Positions 49,458 to 58,172 of a DNA stretch of 64,000 bases are shown here, in pieces; position 1 is the stretch's first letter; each line of letters begins with the position of its first letter. The stretch covers positions 1,984,001 through 2,048,000 of the forward strand of contig NZ_CP090978.1 of the NCBI RefSeq assembly GCF_021513275.1, in the 5' to 3' direction. Source of the stretch: Paenibacillus hexagrammi. GTDB lineage: Bacteria; Bacillota; Bacilli; Paenibacillales; NBRC-103111. The notes below the pieces were generated by a model. That model did no database searches and was not told where the DNA came from. It was given only the letters and a program-made list of their open reading frames with translations. A program made the translations under genes and the position numbers.

Positions 49458-52400
49458 ATGTCTAGAGGGAAAGCGATAATGAGAAGGATATCGACCGTTT
49501 TGCTTGTCATGATGTTAAGTATCAGCATGCTGAGTATTTCCGGTTCATTTTTGCAAGTTGTGCATGCTGCGCAGGCTCCTGTATTAGATTCACTTTCCTT
49601 GAGCGGTATAACACTGAGTCCTGCATTCGACCCTAACACTACAAGCTATACAGCGACAGTGGATTATTCGTTGAATTCGACAACGGTGACTGCTGGCACA
49701 TCATCTTCCGGAATTACAGTGAATCCAGCAGACTTGGGGACAAAGTCTCTCGTTCCCGGAAAAAACAAACTGACGGTTAGCCTGACTGACGGTACTTCGA
49801 CCCTCAATACCTACACCATAACCATTGATAAATTCGTCAGATTAGATGAAAGAGACCCAAATATCACCTATTCGGCGATTTCGGGGAACTGGACACTGAC
49901 TAATGGTCAGGGCGACTATAACGCTACTCTTTCTGCCCATAATGTTGCCGGCAATTATACGGAATACACCGGTTTTTTTAGCAGAGTCATACTTGGAACA
50001 AGGATGGGACCTGGCGCTGGGATCGCGGATGTCTACCTAGACGGCACCTTTGTCAAAGAGGTTGACTTATACAAAAGCTCAGTTACATACAAACTAACGA
50101 TGTATGACAGCGGAAATATAACGCCAGGTCAGCATACCATTAGAATGGTCGCGACAGGCAATAAAAACAGCAAAGCAACCAGTGCATACGCAAATTTTGA
50201 TTATATTGACTATATGCCAAGTGTGTCATCCATACAAGTAAGCAGCCAAAGCGGTGTTTCGATGATACATACAAAAGAAGGATCGTTGCAGCTGGAGGCA
50301 AACGTGTTTCCCGCCGATGCTGCTGTAGAGCGTTTGGTAAATTGGAAAGTGTATGATGGAGCAGGAAGCGACAAAGTAAGCCCATCGACCAGGGCCACGA
50401 TAAGCCCTACCGGACTTTTGACAGCTAAGGATGATGGAACAGTAACCGTGTTGGCTGCCGCTAAGGATGGTTCGGAGGTCGTGTCCAATGAGTTTACTGT
50501 ACAAATTTCCGGTCAGAACGGGGCTGGAGTTATTCCTGTAAGCTCCATATCAGTGAGCAGCGGGGACGCTGAATCGATCATACCATCCAAAGGCGGAACT
50601 CTGCAGATGGTCGCGGATGTATCACCTTCAGATGCGACGGATGCATCGGTAAACTGGTCCGTTACGAATGGGACGGGTAGTGCGACGATTGATGCCAATG
50701 GACTTCTGACAGCCGTTTCGAAAGGAACTGTCACGGTTAAGGCAGTATCGAAGGATGGCTCCGGTGTAGGTTCAAACGAGTATACGGTAGCCATAGCTTA
50801 TCCACAGACTACCTTCAACAATCCGATTAAGATCAACAGAGGAGGAGATCCTTATGTGCTTATGGCGGATGATGGTTACTATTACATGATAGTTACCGAA
50901 GGTGCGGGCAAGAACAATAGAATTACCCTCAGAAGATCACAAAGTATGGCTGGGATTTCTTATGGAGAACAAAAAGTTGTTTTTACCATGCCAGCAGCGG
51001 AAAATGACGTCTGGGCAGGAGAAATCAATCAGTTGGGCGGTAAATGGTACATTTACTACAACAGCACCAGATCCGGTGACACAGGCAGAAGGATGCATGT
51101 CCTTGAATGTGCAGACACCGATCCTATGACGGGTACTTGGACTTACAAAGGACAGGTCAGTGACGCTGCGAACGAAAATGCCATTGATGGAGATGTATTC
51201 GAAGTCAACGGGGATTTGTATATGCTTTGGTCTGGGAAATATGATGCGACAAGAACGCCTAGCGATATTCAAAGAATATATATCGCACATATGAGCAATC
51301 CGTGGACGATTGATTCCGCAAGAGTCATGATCTCCGAGCCGACAGAGGAATGGGAAAGACGTGGTCAACCCGTCGATGAAGGTCCGATCGCTTTAATTAG
51401 AAATGGTAAGGTCTATGTGACATTTTCAGGAAGCTTCTACCAAACGAATTATTACTGCTTGGGTTTATTGACTGCGAATCAGAACGATGATTTGCTGAAC
51501 CCGGCTTCCTGGATCAAGACAGGGCCCGTATTTACCGGTTCCATCGCAGATGGTGTAGTATCAACTGGACATAATGGATTCTTTCCATCAGTTGATGGAA
51601 CGGAAGATTGGTTTGTCTATCATTCCGTTAGTAGTTTGAACCAGGTTCCGAACGAACGTGATGTAAGAATGCAGAAGATCACATGGGACGGGGATGTGCC
51701 GAATTTTGGAGTACCAGTATCCAACACCACGGAATTGCCGCTTCCTTCCGGAGAGGCTGCTTCCGATAAGTATGAAGCGGAGAATGCAACCTTATTAGGC
51801 TCTACTATGTTCACCAGCTCTAACCCCGATGATTATGACGGTTTTACAGGCATCGGCTATGTGAATTACCAACATGCTGCTGGAGACAGCGTCACATTCC
51901 AGGTGGTAGCAACGGCAACGGGAACCTATCCGATCTCGTTTAGATATAGCAATGGCGCGGTAGATTCCAAAGTCATGAAGCTTACGGTCAATGATACGGT
52001 AGTGGACGATGGAATTGCCTTCCCTACAACATCAAATGGCAATGACGCCAAAGGTGTGCCTTATATCAATTACTCTCTTGTAGGCAAGGACGTTACGCTT
52101 CACAGAGGAGCAAACACAATTACACTAGAATCAAACGGCAGCAGCGGTCTTAGACTGGACAGCTTGATTGTGCCTGAGCTTGGCGGCGGCGAGGTAGTCA
52201 GCGCGCAGGAGGTTGCTAACGGTATCGCATCCATCGCAGCACCCGATAACAATGCCGCTGCTTTAACTCTTCCGGCCGTACCTGAAGGGTTTACGGTAAC
52301 CATTAAGAGTTCGAGCAATCCGGCTGTCATCCAAACGAACGGAACCATCATCCCTCCGGATGAAGAGACGACCGTTAATCTGATTCTGGAAATTACTCGG

Positions 52401-53285
52401 ACAGCCGACGGTTCCACAGCTGAAACCGGAGTCATTCCTGTATTGGTATCGGCTAGTGCAAAGGGACCTCAAGCCTCATTAACCGGGATGGACAGCGTGA
52501 TTGCGGGTAATTCATTCGATATGACCTATGAACTTAATAACGTCACCGGCCGTGTCTATGCTCAAGATCTTACTGTAATTTTTGATCCGGAAAAGGTGGA
52601 ATTCGTCTCCGCTGAATCCATCAAAGACGGATTCATTATCGTAGATAAAAAAGAAACGAAAGGTGAGCTGCGTATCATTGCTGCCGGAATGGGCGAAGGT
52701 GCGATACCCTTAGGCGGCTTGATGAAGCTCCATTGGAAGGCGAAGCCGTTAACAGAATCGTCGACAACTTCGATTGGAATCACTAGCATTGTCATTGCCG
52801 ATGAACTTGGAGCAGAGACTCAAGTTGATGACACGTCTCATGACATAGCGATTATGTTTGTAGATAAGACGGCCCTTCATGCACGGATAAGCGAGGCGGA
52901 GCAAATCCATGATGCAGCAGTCGAAGGTTCGAATGCCGGACAGTACCCTAGCGGTTCAAAAGCCTCTCTACAAACAGCAATCGATAGCGCTGTGGCGGTA
53001 GCTGTCAACCCTGCTGCTACTGAAGATGAAGTCCAGGCAGCTGAAGAGCAACTGAATGAGGCACTGCAAGCGTTCAATGATTCGGTCATCACAAGAACTC
53101 CTGGAGACCAGAATCAGGATGGTAGAGTGAGTGTAGGCGACTTAGCTTTAGCTGCTAAGTATTATGGAAAAACCGCGAACGACGCAGATTGGGAGCAATG
53201 CAAATTTGCCGATCTCAATGATGACGGCAAGATCGACATAACCGATTTGGCTATGTTAGCACGAATGATACTTAACTGGTCATAA
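49458..53285 (+). CDS. Secreted GH43 glycosidase with CBM, Ig, cohesin, FIVAR and dockerin modules
   Basis: 1275 residues from ATG 49458 (GGAGGG just upstream). In order: signal peptide; cadherin-like sandwich about 40-125; beta-sandwich carbohydrate-binding-like module 126-252; two Big_2 Ig domains 253-350 and 358-447; GH43 five-bladed propeller about 450-757 with GGDPYV (general base Asp near 464), AIDGDVF (near 576) and VDEGPI (general acid Glu near 640); CBM35/CBM6-like 768-907 (KYEAENATLLG); Ig-like 911-1000; cohesin-type 1003-1134; FIVAR 1136-1211; dockerin 1215-1275 (DQNQDGRVSVGDLAL, DLNDDGKIDITDLAM). GH43 members cleave arabinans, xylans or galactans; the exact substrate is open. Confidence 0.87.
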   Translation: MSRGKAIMRRISTVLLVMMLSISMLSISGSFLQVVHAAQAPVLDSLSLSGITLSPAFDPNTTSYTATVDYSLNSTTVTAGTSSSGITVNPADLGTKSLVPGKNKLTVSLTDGTSTLNTYTITIDKFVRLDERDPNITYSAISGNWTLTNGQGDYNATLSAHNVAGNYTEYTGFFSRVILGTRMGPGAGIADVYLDGTFVKEVDLYKSSVTYKLTMYDSGNITPGQHTIRMVATGNKNSKATSAYANFDYIDYMPSVSSIQVSSQSGVSMIHTKEGSLQLEANVFPADAAVERLVNWKVYDGAGSDKVSPSTRATISPTGLLTAKDDGTVTVLAAAKDGSEVVSNEFTVQISGQNGAGVIPVSSISVSSGDAESIIPSKGGTLQMVADVSPSDATDASVNWSVTNGTGSATIDANGLLTAVSKGTVTVKAVSKDGSGVGSNEYTVAIAYPQTTFNNPIKINRGGDPYVLMADDGYYYMIVTEGAGKNNRITLRRSQSMAGISYGEQKVVFTMPAAENDVWAGEINQLGGKWYIYYNSTRSGDTGRRMHVLECADTDPMTGTWTYKGQVSDAANENAIDGDVFEVNGDLYMLWSGKYDATRTPSDIQRIYIAHMSNPWTIDSARVMISEPTEEWERRGQPVDEGPIALIRNGKVYVTFSGSFYQTNYYCLGLLTANQNDDLLNPASWIKTGPVFTGSIADGVVSTGHNGFFPSVDGTEDWFVYHSVSSLNQVPNERDVRMQKITWDGDVPNFGVPVSNTTELPLPSGEAASDKYEAENATLLGSTMFTSSNPDDYDGFTGIGYVNYQHAAGDSVTFQVVATATGTYPISFRYSNGAVDSKVMKLTVNDTVVDDGIAFPTTSNGNDAKGVPYINYSLVGKDVTLHRGANTITLESNGSSGLRLDSLIVPELGGGEVVSAQEVANGIASIAAPDNNAAALTLPAVPEGFTVTIKSSSNPAVIQTNGTIIPPDEETTVNLILEITRTADGSTAETGVIPVLVSASAKGPQASLTGMDSVIAGNSFDMTYELNNVTGRVYAQDLTVIFDPEKVEFVSAESIKDGFIIVDKKETKGELRIIAAGMGEGAIPLGGLMKLHWKAKPLTESSTTSIGITSIVIADELGAETQVDDTSHDIAIMFVDKTALHARISEAEQIHDAAVEGSNAGQYPSGSKASLQTAIDSAVAVAVNPAATEDEVQAAEEQLNEALQAFNDSVITRTPGDQNQDGRVSVGDLALAAKYYGKTANDADWEQCKFADLNDDGKIDITDLAMLARMILNWS

Positions 53286-53293
53286 TGAGAGAG

Positions 53294-53330
53294 AAGAGGA
53301 GGACTGTCATGGTCTTCCTCTTTGATTTAT
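53294..53330 (+). terminator. Terminator after GH43
   Basis: AAGAGGAGGAC pairs with GTCTTCCTCTTT (one G-U pair), 7-nt loop, followed by TTTGATTTAT. Confidence 0.75.
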
Positions 53331-53377
53331 CTAAATTCCGACTGACGCAACGTACTCTATGGCATATGGATAGCTTC

Positions 53378-53872
53378 TCACTTCATAGAATTTAACGGTA
53401 ATTTAAAGAAGTAGCAGTATAGCAATGGGATGGCAGCGGATATCAGCCAGGCCAATAATGGACGCAAATGATGAATCCGAAGCAACGTGTACAAGAGGAT
53501 ATTGAACGATGCGGACCACCAAAAATTCCAGCCATTATCATAGCTAACGCCGGATACGATAAAGAAAATATATTCAAGGATGGAATTTAAAGCGGACCAG
53601 CACATTATATAGATTGCTTGTAGAGTGATTGATTTTCTATCCGGGTAATTGCCGAGGTATAGGAGGACGACAGCAGGAAAATTGATAAAATCGATGCCGA
53701 GTGTGATGAGGACATGGTTAGCATAAATGTGCTTGTCAAAGCCAATCGGGTTGAATTTCCACATCGTAAAATTATAGGTGATTAGATAATAAAGCAGATC
53801 ACCAATGATTAAATACAGGATGCTCACCTTTTTATCCAATATTCTTAGGGGAAACCCCTGTATACATGACAC
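53378..53872 (-). CDS. CBO0543-family integral membrane protein
   Basis: The 164-residue protein has four to five predicted TM helices (KVSILYLIIGDLLYYLITY, YANHVLITLGIDFINFPAV, ILEYIFFIVSGVSYD, LLAWLISAAIPLLYCYFF). Layout, length and the N-G-W-N-F-W-W-S segment resemble the CBO0543 group, widespread in Paenibacilli and without known function. The ATG at 53872 has only a distant AAGGGA; an in-frame TTG near 53836 (LDKKVSILY) could be the true start. A 29-residue TM peptide is encoded just upstream. Confidence 0.65.
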   Translation of the reverse strand: MSCIQGFPLRILDKKVSILYLIIGDLLYYLITYNFTMWKFNPIGFDKHIYANHVLITLGIDFINFPAVVLLYLGNYPDRKSITLQAIYIMCWSALNSILEYIFFIVSGVSYDNGWNFWWSASFNILLYTLLRIHHLRPLLAWLISAAIPLLYCYFFKLPLNSMK

Positions 53873-53930
53873 AAATAAAAAAATCCCTTACTATTCAGCC
53901 GATAGTAAAAGATTTTCATACAAACGTATA

Positions 53931-54020
53931 TTAGTGATGACTGTGATATTCTTTTACGGACAGAAACACAATGGAGCCAAGCAACGATAGACCGATACTA
54001 TTCCACAATACTTCGACCAT
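53931..54020 (-). CDS. 29-residue single-TM peptide
   Basis: ATG at 54020 is preceded at 7 nt by GAGGTGG on the minus strand. The frame codes MVEVLWNSIGLSLLGSIVFL followed by SVKEYHSHH and a TAA. It has a hydrophobic segment of about 17 residues and a charged, His-rich end. It lies directly upstream of the CBO0543 gene on the same strand. The strong ribosome-binding site and TM pattern support translation; the function is unknown. Confidence 0.5.
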   Translation of the reverse strand: MVEVLWNSIGLSLLGSIVFLSVKEYHSHH

Positions 54021-54206
54021 AAGGATCCCACCTCGATATGATTGATTAAGGACTATTATACTACTATTGTAGAATTTTGTCGAATTAATAGGCATTTTCG
54101 ACTATGACGTTTGATTGTTTACGAATAGTTTTTGCTCTTATGTGAGTAACCTGCTAAGGTAGATGTAGATTCGGCGAGGAAATGTAAAGGATAGGAGACA
54201 TGCTGC

Positions 54207-54715
54207 ATGCAAAATGTATTCATCATCTCGGATCATCATTTCGGTCATGGTCACATTATTGATTTTGAATCCCGGCCGTTTGCCGATATTCATGAGATGA
54301 ATCATGTTATGATTGACACATGGAACGCTGTCGTTGGTAGTGAGGATAAAGTGTTCCATTTAGGGGATTTCTCGTTCTTGAATCGTGAGAAGACGAAGGA
54401 CATCGTACAGCGCTTGCATGGATATAAGATATTGATTTTGGGCAACCATGACAGGGGCCGTTCCGGAGCTGGTGGCTTGATGTCGGCTTCGACGAGGTCA
54501 GTGAATACCCGATTGTATACCAAGGATTTTATCTATTATCGCATGAACCCATGTATATGAATAAACACATGCCCTATGTCAATATTCATGGACACATCCA
54601 TGGGCAAAAATATGAAAGCAACCAATACATCAACGTGAGCGTAGAACGATGGAATTACGAGCCGGTTAATTTTACACATATTCAATCGCTGGTCGCTCCG
54701 AATGAGGAGCAATAA
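54207..54715 (+). pseudogene. Calcineurin-like metallophosphoesterase, frameshifted as sequenced
   Basis: The first frame has the phosphoesterase blocks ISDHHFGHGHI (8-18), LGDFSF and LGNHD (with HDRGRSG). It breaks near 54469 and stops at 54560. One extra base restores WWLDVGFDEVSEYPIVYQGF, LSHEPMYM and the C-terminal metal motif HGHIHG, ending at TAA 54715 for about 169 residues. All five metal-binding blocks are then present. Small single-domain members of this group occur in phages and bacteria; the substrate is unknown. The break matches the deletion pattern elsewhere in the window. Confidence 0.82.
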
Positions 54716-54757
54716 TACGTACTGCTCAGCTGAAGCATCAAGAACTCAAAAAGATAT

Positions 54758-54842
54758 CAAAGACCGTCTAGGTGTGAATAGTACCTCCAAGGTTTGTTTG
54801 TACGATGGGGGTCACAGTTCAGGAATCGAGACGGTCTTTCTT
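54758..54842 (+). ncRNA. Candidate structured RNA or complex terminator
   Basis: AAAGACCGTCT (about 54759-54769) pairs exactly with AGACGGTCTTT (about 54829-54839), enclosing 60 nt that can form a second helix, GTGA...ACCTCC with GGGGGT...CAC. A T-rich tail (CTTTTC) follows. It lies 43 bp after the metallophosphoesterase gene and opposite the 3' end of a small minus-strand gene. It may be an elaborate terminator or the end of a small RNA; no known family is recognised. Confidence 0.4.
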
Positions 54843-54843
54843 T

Positions 54844-55002
54844 TCAAACGGCCTGAAACACTTTCGCTTGAAGAGGTGGTTGCTCAGGTCCTTTCATGGT
54901 GACAGTTTCGACTTGTAATCTCCATTGTTTGAACAAATCGGGTTGAATGGCTAGTTGTTGTACGATGGTTTCGGCAGCAAGTGTAGTTTTCGGCATGTTC
55001 AT
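54844..55002 (-). CDS. Small hypothetical protein, 52 aa
   Basis: The 52-residue protein starts MNMPKTTLAAETIVQQLAIQ at ATG 55002 with AGGAGA 5-6 nt upstream. It is hydrophilic with a helical first half and a basic, Pro-rich second half (MKGPEQPPLQAKVFQAV). A longer in-frame start at 55116 would read through a terminator-like hairpin and is unlikely. No family recognised. Confidence 0.5.
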   Translation of the reverse strand: MNMPKTTLAAETIVQQLAIQPDLFKQWRLQVETVTMKGPEQPPLQAKVFQAV

Positions 55003-55315
55003 CTTGTCTCCTATTGTTTGGTCTATAAATAATGGAAGACAGAAATAAAAAATCCATCTTCCGTAGGAAAGATGGTCGGTTGCACTACTCGCTCCTTCGA
55101 TTCCAAGCGCCCACATACAGAATCGAGATCAAAGCTTCCCAAATGTTCAATTGATTACTTTTATCATAGCCTTATTAAGGTGAGGAGTAAAGGGGATTAA
55201 TTGTCGTGAAGAGTCGAATTGAATCAAGTTATGGTAAATTTCGAGCGTGAGGAATGGTTCTTGGCGATGGACAATACCATAGATATAGATCAATAACCGC
55301 ATAGGAGGGGATAAG
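55003..55315. other. 313-bp gap with a minus-strand hairpin
   Basis: On the minus strand, CCATCTTTCC/GGAAGATGG followed by ATTTTTTATTT (55044-55075) is a terminator-like hairpin in the leader of the 52-aa gene, possibly an attenuator. The rest (55080-55315) holds the leader of the next plus-strand gene. A short frame there (about 55200-55290) has no clear support. Confidence 0.45.
55044..55075 (-). terminator. Terminator-like hairpin upstream of the 52-aa gene
   Basis: A nine-bp stem (with mismatches at the loop side) and a T-rich tail on the minus strand. No minus-strand gene is found directly upstream of it, so it may act as an attenuator. Confidence 0.5.
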
Positions 55316-55531
55316 ATGAAGCGTCGAACTTCCAAAAAACTGCACATCTTGTTGTACTTGATACTGATGTCCACGATTCCGGTGATGATCTACCTTCAAT
55401 TGCACAGTGAAGTCATGCTGAGTATGCTGCTGCTTGGGTTTATGTTTGCGCTTTGTATGGTGATGTTCTGGGCATCCGCCAGAGAGCATGAATCCGAGAA
55501 GCCTGTGAATCAGAAGAGGTATTTAAATTAA
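55316..55531 (+). CDS. Small two-TM membrane protein, 71 aa
   Basis: ATG 55316 follows AGGAGGGG at an ideal distance. A basic N-terminus (MKRRTSKK) precedes two TM helices (about 9-27 and 33-53), and the tail is charged (AREHESEKPVNQKRYLN). Positive-inside rules place both ends in the cytoplasm. It resembles no family I can name with confidence. Confidence 0.6.
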   Translation: MKRRTSKKLHILLYLILMSTIPVMIYLQLHSEVMLSMLLLGFMFALCMVMFWASAREHESEKPVNQKRYLN

Positions 55532-55557
55532 TACCAGGGATGGATGAATAGACAGAC

Positions 55558-55740
55558 TTAATGCTGGGAAATATCACCATTATCTGTAGAGTCAATATGA
55601 ATTTCAATGTAATGGTCAACATGATCCAACACGTCGCTTAATAAGCCCTGGTTAAATATCACTTCATTGTGTATGGCACTGTATGTGTTATCTTCTTTGC
55701 TGATTTTGAAGCCCCTATAGTTTTCATAAACGGTTCTCAT
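55558..55740 (-). CDS. Small hypothetical protein, 60 aa
   Basis: ATG 55740 has AGGAGTG 7 nt upstream on the minus strand. The acidic 60-residue protein (pattern YRGFKISKEDNTYSAIHNEV, then DVLDHVDHYIEIH) looks like one alpha/beta unit without signal or TM. Function not recognised. Confidence 0.55.
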   Translation of the reverse strand: MRTVYENYRGFKISKEDNTYSAIHNEVIFNQGLLSDVLDHVDHYIEIHIDSTDNGDISQH

Positions 55741-55945
55741 ACACGATCACTCCTTATTTGATGTATGAATCAATTTCATAATGAGCTATAAAACAGAATC
55801 CAAAACTATATGTTGATATTTAATATCTTAAAAGTCTATATATTGGTGCATTCTGCTGAATTGCTAATTTCGAAATTGATTCGTATATCTTAAAATATCA
55901 TCAATCGTACCGGAATGATAGAGGTGTAAAATAAGAGATTTTGTC

Positions 55946-55980
55946 AAAAAAAGGCCCGCTGCGTCATGCAGCAGGCCCCT
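55946..55980 (-). terminator. Terminator after the YjcZ-like gene
   Basis: On the minus strand GGCCTGCTGC and GCAGCGGGCC pair around a short loop, followed by seven T. It lies about 30 bp beyond the stop of the YjcZ-family gene. Confidence 0.8.
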
Positions 55981-56008
55981 TCTTGATGTACGAGCTCATA
56001 TATATGAA

Positions 56009-56119
56009 TTACCAAGCAAACGCGCTAAGGATAATCACCAACAAAATATATAGAACCAGAATTGCTGCGGCAGAAGTAGTACCAACGCCTCCACATGCGC
56101 TTTCAGCTGCATAAGCCAT
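56009..56119 (-). CDS. YjcZ-family sporulation-type peptide, 36 aa
   Basis: ATG 56119 with AAGGGTGA 6 nt upstream codes MAYAAESACGGVGTTSAAAI and then LVLYILLVIILSAFAW. A short Gly/Ala-rich N-terminus followed by one TM helix of the V-L-x-I-L-L-V-I-I form is the hallmark of the YjcZ family, small peptides of spore-formers. It has its own terminator. Several other small, probably sporulation-related genes lie nearby (57.9-58.4 kb). Confidence 0.78.
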   Translation of the reverse strand: MAYAAESACGGVGTTSAAAILVLYILLVIILSAFAW

Positions 56120-56258
56120 TCAAATCACCCTTTCACTTGATTGATTTGCCTTACATCACCATCATATGAACGAAGCGGAGGCTTGATTGGGCCATCAGGA
56201 AGATGTGCGGTTGTACCGGTTTGGGCCTCTGGGAGGATTATACATCTTCGACTTGTCG

Positions 56259-56293
56259 TGATATCATTGATACACAACGTATCAATGATATCA
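56259..56293. promoter_or_regulatory. Perfect 14-bp inverted repeat upstream of the propeller gene
   Basis: TGATATCATTGATA (56259-56272) and TATCAATGATATCA (56280-56293) are exact complements separated by 7 bp, 23 bp before the ATG at 56317. No T tract follows, so it is more likely an operator or a leader hairpin than a terminator. Confidence 0.5.
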
Positions 56294-56316
56294 AAAGTAA
56301 TAGAGAGGTACACTCC

Positions 56317-57747
56317 ATGAACAATCGTATCGAAATCAAGCTTATCCTATCTATAGCTGCTGTATTACTACTGCCAATTTCGGTATGCGTAGGCTCAGGA
56401 ATCAGTTCGTCAACAGTGTCGGCCAGCAGCGCGAGCGGATCAGAAACAGCAGTGAACGTGAATACTTTGAATGTCGAGGACCTGGGTAAGCCTCTCGCAA
56501 AATCGGCTTATGCACGGAATGTGTGGGACATGCAAGTATATGATGGAAAAGTGTATCTAGGTTATGGCAACAGCAGCAATACGGGGCCCTCGCCTAATGC
56601 TGGTCCAATTCCTATTGTCTATTATGATCCTGCTGCCAGCCGCTTTAATACGCAAGAGGTGGCAGCTGCCTCCACCAAAAAAATGAATAAATATGTGGAT
56701 GAGGAGCAGATCGATCTCTATAAAATCATCAAAGGCAAGTTGTATATTCCTGGTCATGACCCGCGGGGAGACAGCTGGGACTTCGGTAATTTTTACAGAC
56801 TGGATCAAGACCAGTGGAACAAGTTCAGAAATATTCCCAATGCAATCCATGTATATGACATGGCCTCCTATCATGGGAACCTTTTTGTCGGCACGAGCGC
56901 CAAATCTTCGGATGTATTTGTATCCAAGGATGATGGCAATAGCTGGTCCAAGTTGGCTGAGTTACATGCATTCGGTGCTAAGCGTGTGTATACGCTCTTC
57001 GAATTTAAGGACACCTTGTATGCATTGGGCAGCCTCCTTCCTAAGAATGATAAGTGGTCAGACGAAAATAAAATGTTATCAATAAAAGGGCAGACGAAAC
57101 ATGGCTCTGATAAGCTGGTTACCGAGGAGCTTACGGTGTATGGAAGTAAAATGTTTCCTGGACCTGAGGTTCATGTTAAGGAAAACAAACCTCCATATAT
57201 GAGGATGGTTCGAACTACGGTGGTCGGTGATCGGATTGTTTATATTGGCGGTGAGGTCTACAATGATCATCAGTGGCAATCCAAAGGGTTATTTATCGCT
57301 AAGGACATTAACGATGCGAGGCGTATTGGTCTGCCTAATGGTGAAGCAGTTCCAATGGATATACTCATCCGTGACAATCATATTTATGTTCTCGCCTATG
57401 TGAAATCGAAACCGAATGTATATACAAATCTTGTCTATCAAGCGAAGGTATCCGAACTGGACCATGATTCCGCTTGGTCGGAGATTGTACGATTTCCTCA
57501 AGAAACGTTTGCGCGATCGTTCGAAGAGTTGGATGGTTCTTTTTACTTTGGGCTGGGAACGGACATGGATCCTATTTCAGAATCGGCGGGTACAATTCTT
57601 CGGGTACACGAGCGTAACAATTCGGGTGTGCCTACTCTGAATTCTCCAGTGTTGGAGGATTCTAACAAGGATGATGAGCAGGAGAAGGAACTGACTATAT
57701 GGGAGCGGCTCAAACAGATGGTGCAACACATGCTGGGAGCAATGTAG
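56317..57747 (+). CDS. Secreted beta-propeller-like protein
   Basis: 476 residues from ATG 56317, which has GAGAGG upstream and begins a signal peptide (LILSIAAVLLLPISVCVGSG). Several repeats of the kind V-Y-D-G-K-V-Y-L-G-Y and YHGNLFVGTSAKSSDVFVSK, with an Asp-box-like D-D-G-N-S-W, suggest a six- or seven-bladed propeller of the exo-alpha-sialidase or WD-like type. The C-terminal tail after about 445 is acidic and helical. No catalytic motif is seen. The long 5' extension of the frame overlaps the inverted repeat and is not coding. Confidence 0.7.
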   Translation: MNNRIEIKLILSIAAVLLLPISVCVGSGISSSTVSASSASGSETAVNVNTLNVEDLGKPLAKSAYARNVWDMQVYDGKVYLGYGNSSNTGPSPNAGPIPIVYYDPAASRFNTQEVAAASTKKMNKYVDEEQIDLYKIIKGKLYIPGHDPRGDSWDFGNFYRLDQDQWNKFRNIPNAIHVYDMASYHGNLFVGTSAKSSDVFVSKDDGNSWSKLAELHAFGAKRVYTLFEFKDTLYALGSLLPKNDKWSDENKMLSIKGQTKHGSDKLVTEELTVYGSKMFPGPEVHVKENKPPYMRMVRTTVVGDRIVYIGGEVYNDHQWQSKGLFIAKDINDARRIGLPNGEAVPMDILIRDNHIYVLAYVKSKPNVYTNLVYQAKVSELDHDSAWSEIVRFPQETFARSFEELDGSFYFGLGTDMDPISESAGTILRVHERNNSGVPTLNSPVLEDSNKDDEQEKELTIWERLKQMVQHMLGAM

Positions 57748-57777
57748 TTCATGCATGTATTAACTACATGTCATCAG

Positions 57778-57821
57778 CGTCGGAGAAAAGCTGCTTAAGC
57801 TCGTAATGGACCCGGTTTTAT
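57778..57821 (+). repeat. Second copy of the dispersed intergenic repeat core
   Basis: CGGAGAAAAGCTGCTTAAGC and the following TCGTAATGGACCC align with 24069-24112 at about 34 of 44 positions without gaps. The flanking arms of the first copy are not present here. Confidence 0.5.
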
Positions 57822-57828
57822 AGAATAC

Positions 57829-57860
57829 AAAAGACGCGAGCGCGCTCGCGTCTTTTCTCT
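57829..57860. terminator. Bidirectional terminator
   Basis: AAAAGACGCGAGCG and CGCTCGCGTCTTTT form a perfect 28-bp palindrome followed by CTCTT. It terminates the propeller gene and the convergent 52-residue gene. Confidence 0.8.
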
Positions 57861-57865
57861 TCCAA

Positions 57866-58024
57866 TTATATCCCGATATCATCGACTTTATCTTCAGGCT
57901 GGCCATTGCTATTCACGGGCTCGTTATCATTAACGCGAAGCCCATGGCGCTCGTGCGCGCGAGTATCTTCATAGATCGTGGTGGGATCTCGATCGGTTTC
58001 TATGGTTGGTTTCGTGTTTGGCAT
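57866..58024 (-). CDS. Small acidic hypothetical protein, 52 aa
   Basis: ATG 58024 with GAGAGG 7 nt upstream codes MPNTKPTIETDRDPTTIYED and continues through RAHERHGLRVNDNEP to DDIGI. It is short, hydrophilic and probably disordered; such proteins are frequent among spore genes. It lies beside the SASP gene on the same strand. Family not recognised. Confidence 0.6.
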   Translation of the reverse strand: MPNTKPTIETDRDPTTIYEDTRAHERHGLRVNDNEPVNSNGQPEDKVDDIGI

Positions 58025-58103
58025 CTTAGGGCCTCTCTTTCATTAAATAAATACCATGTTACTATGATCGGGAACCCATAGACTTATTCATGTTAAGCTT
58101 AAA

Positions 58104-58141
58104 AAAGGACCATCCCCTGTTTTAGGCAGGAAACAGTCCTT
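58104..58141 (-). terminator. Terminator after the SASP gene
   Basis: On the minus strand AAGGACTGTTT pairs with the AAACA...GTCCTT side around a C-rich loop, followed by six T. Confidence 0.65.
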
Positions 58142-58172
58142 AGCTAATGTTGCATACAACTAAAACAAGTAC

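Noticed and set aside
54702..54902. A 66-residue plus-strand frame
   Set aside because: It overlaps the end of the metallophosphoesterase and reads through the large hairpin; no ribosome-binding site.
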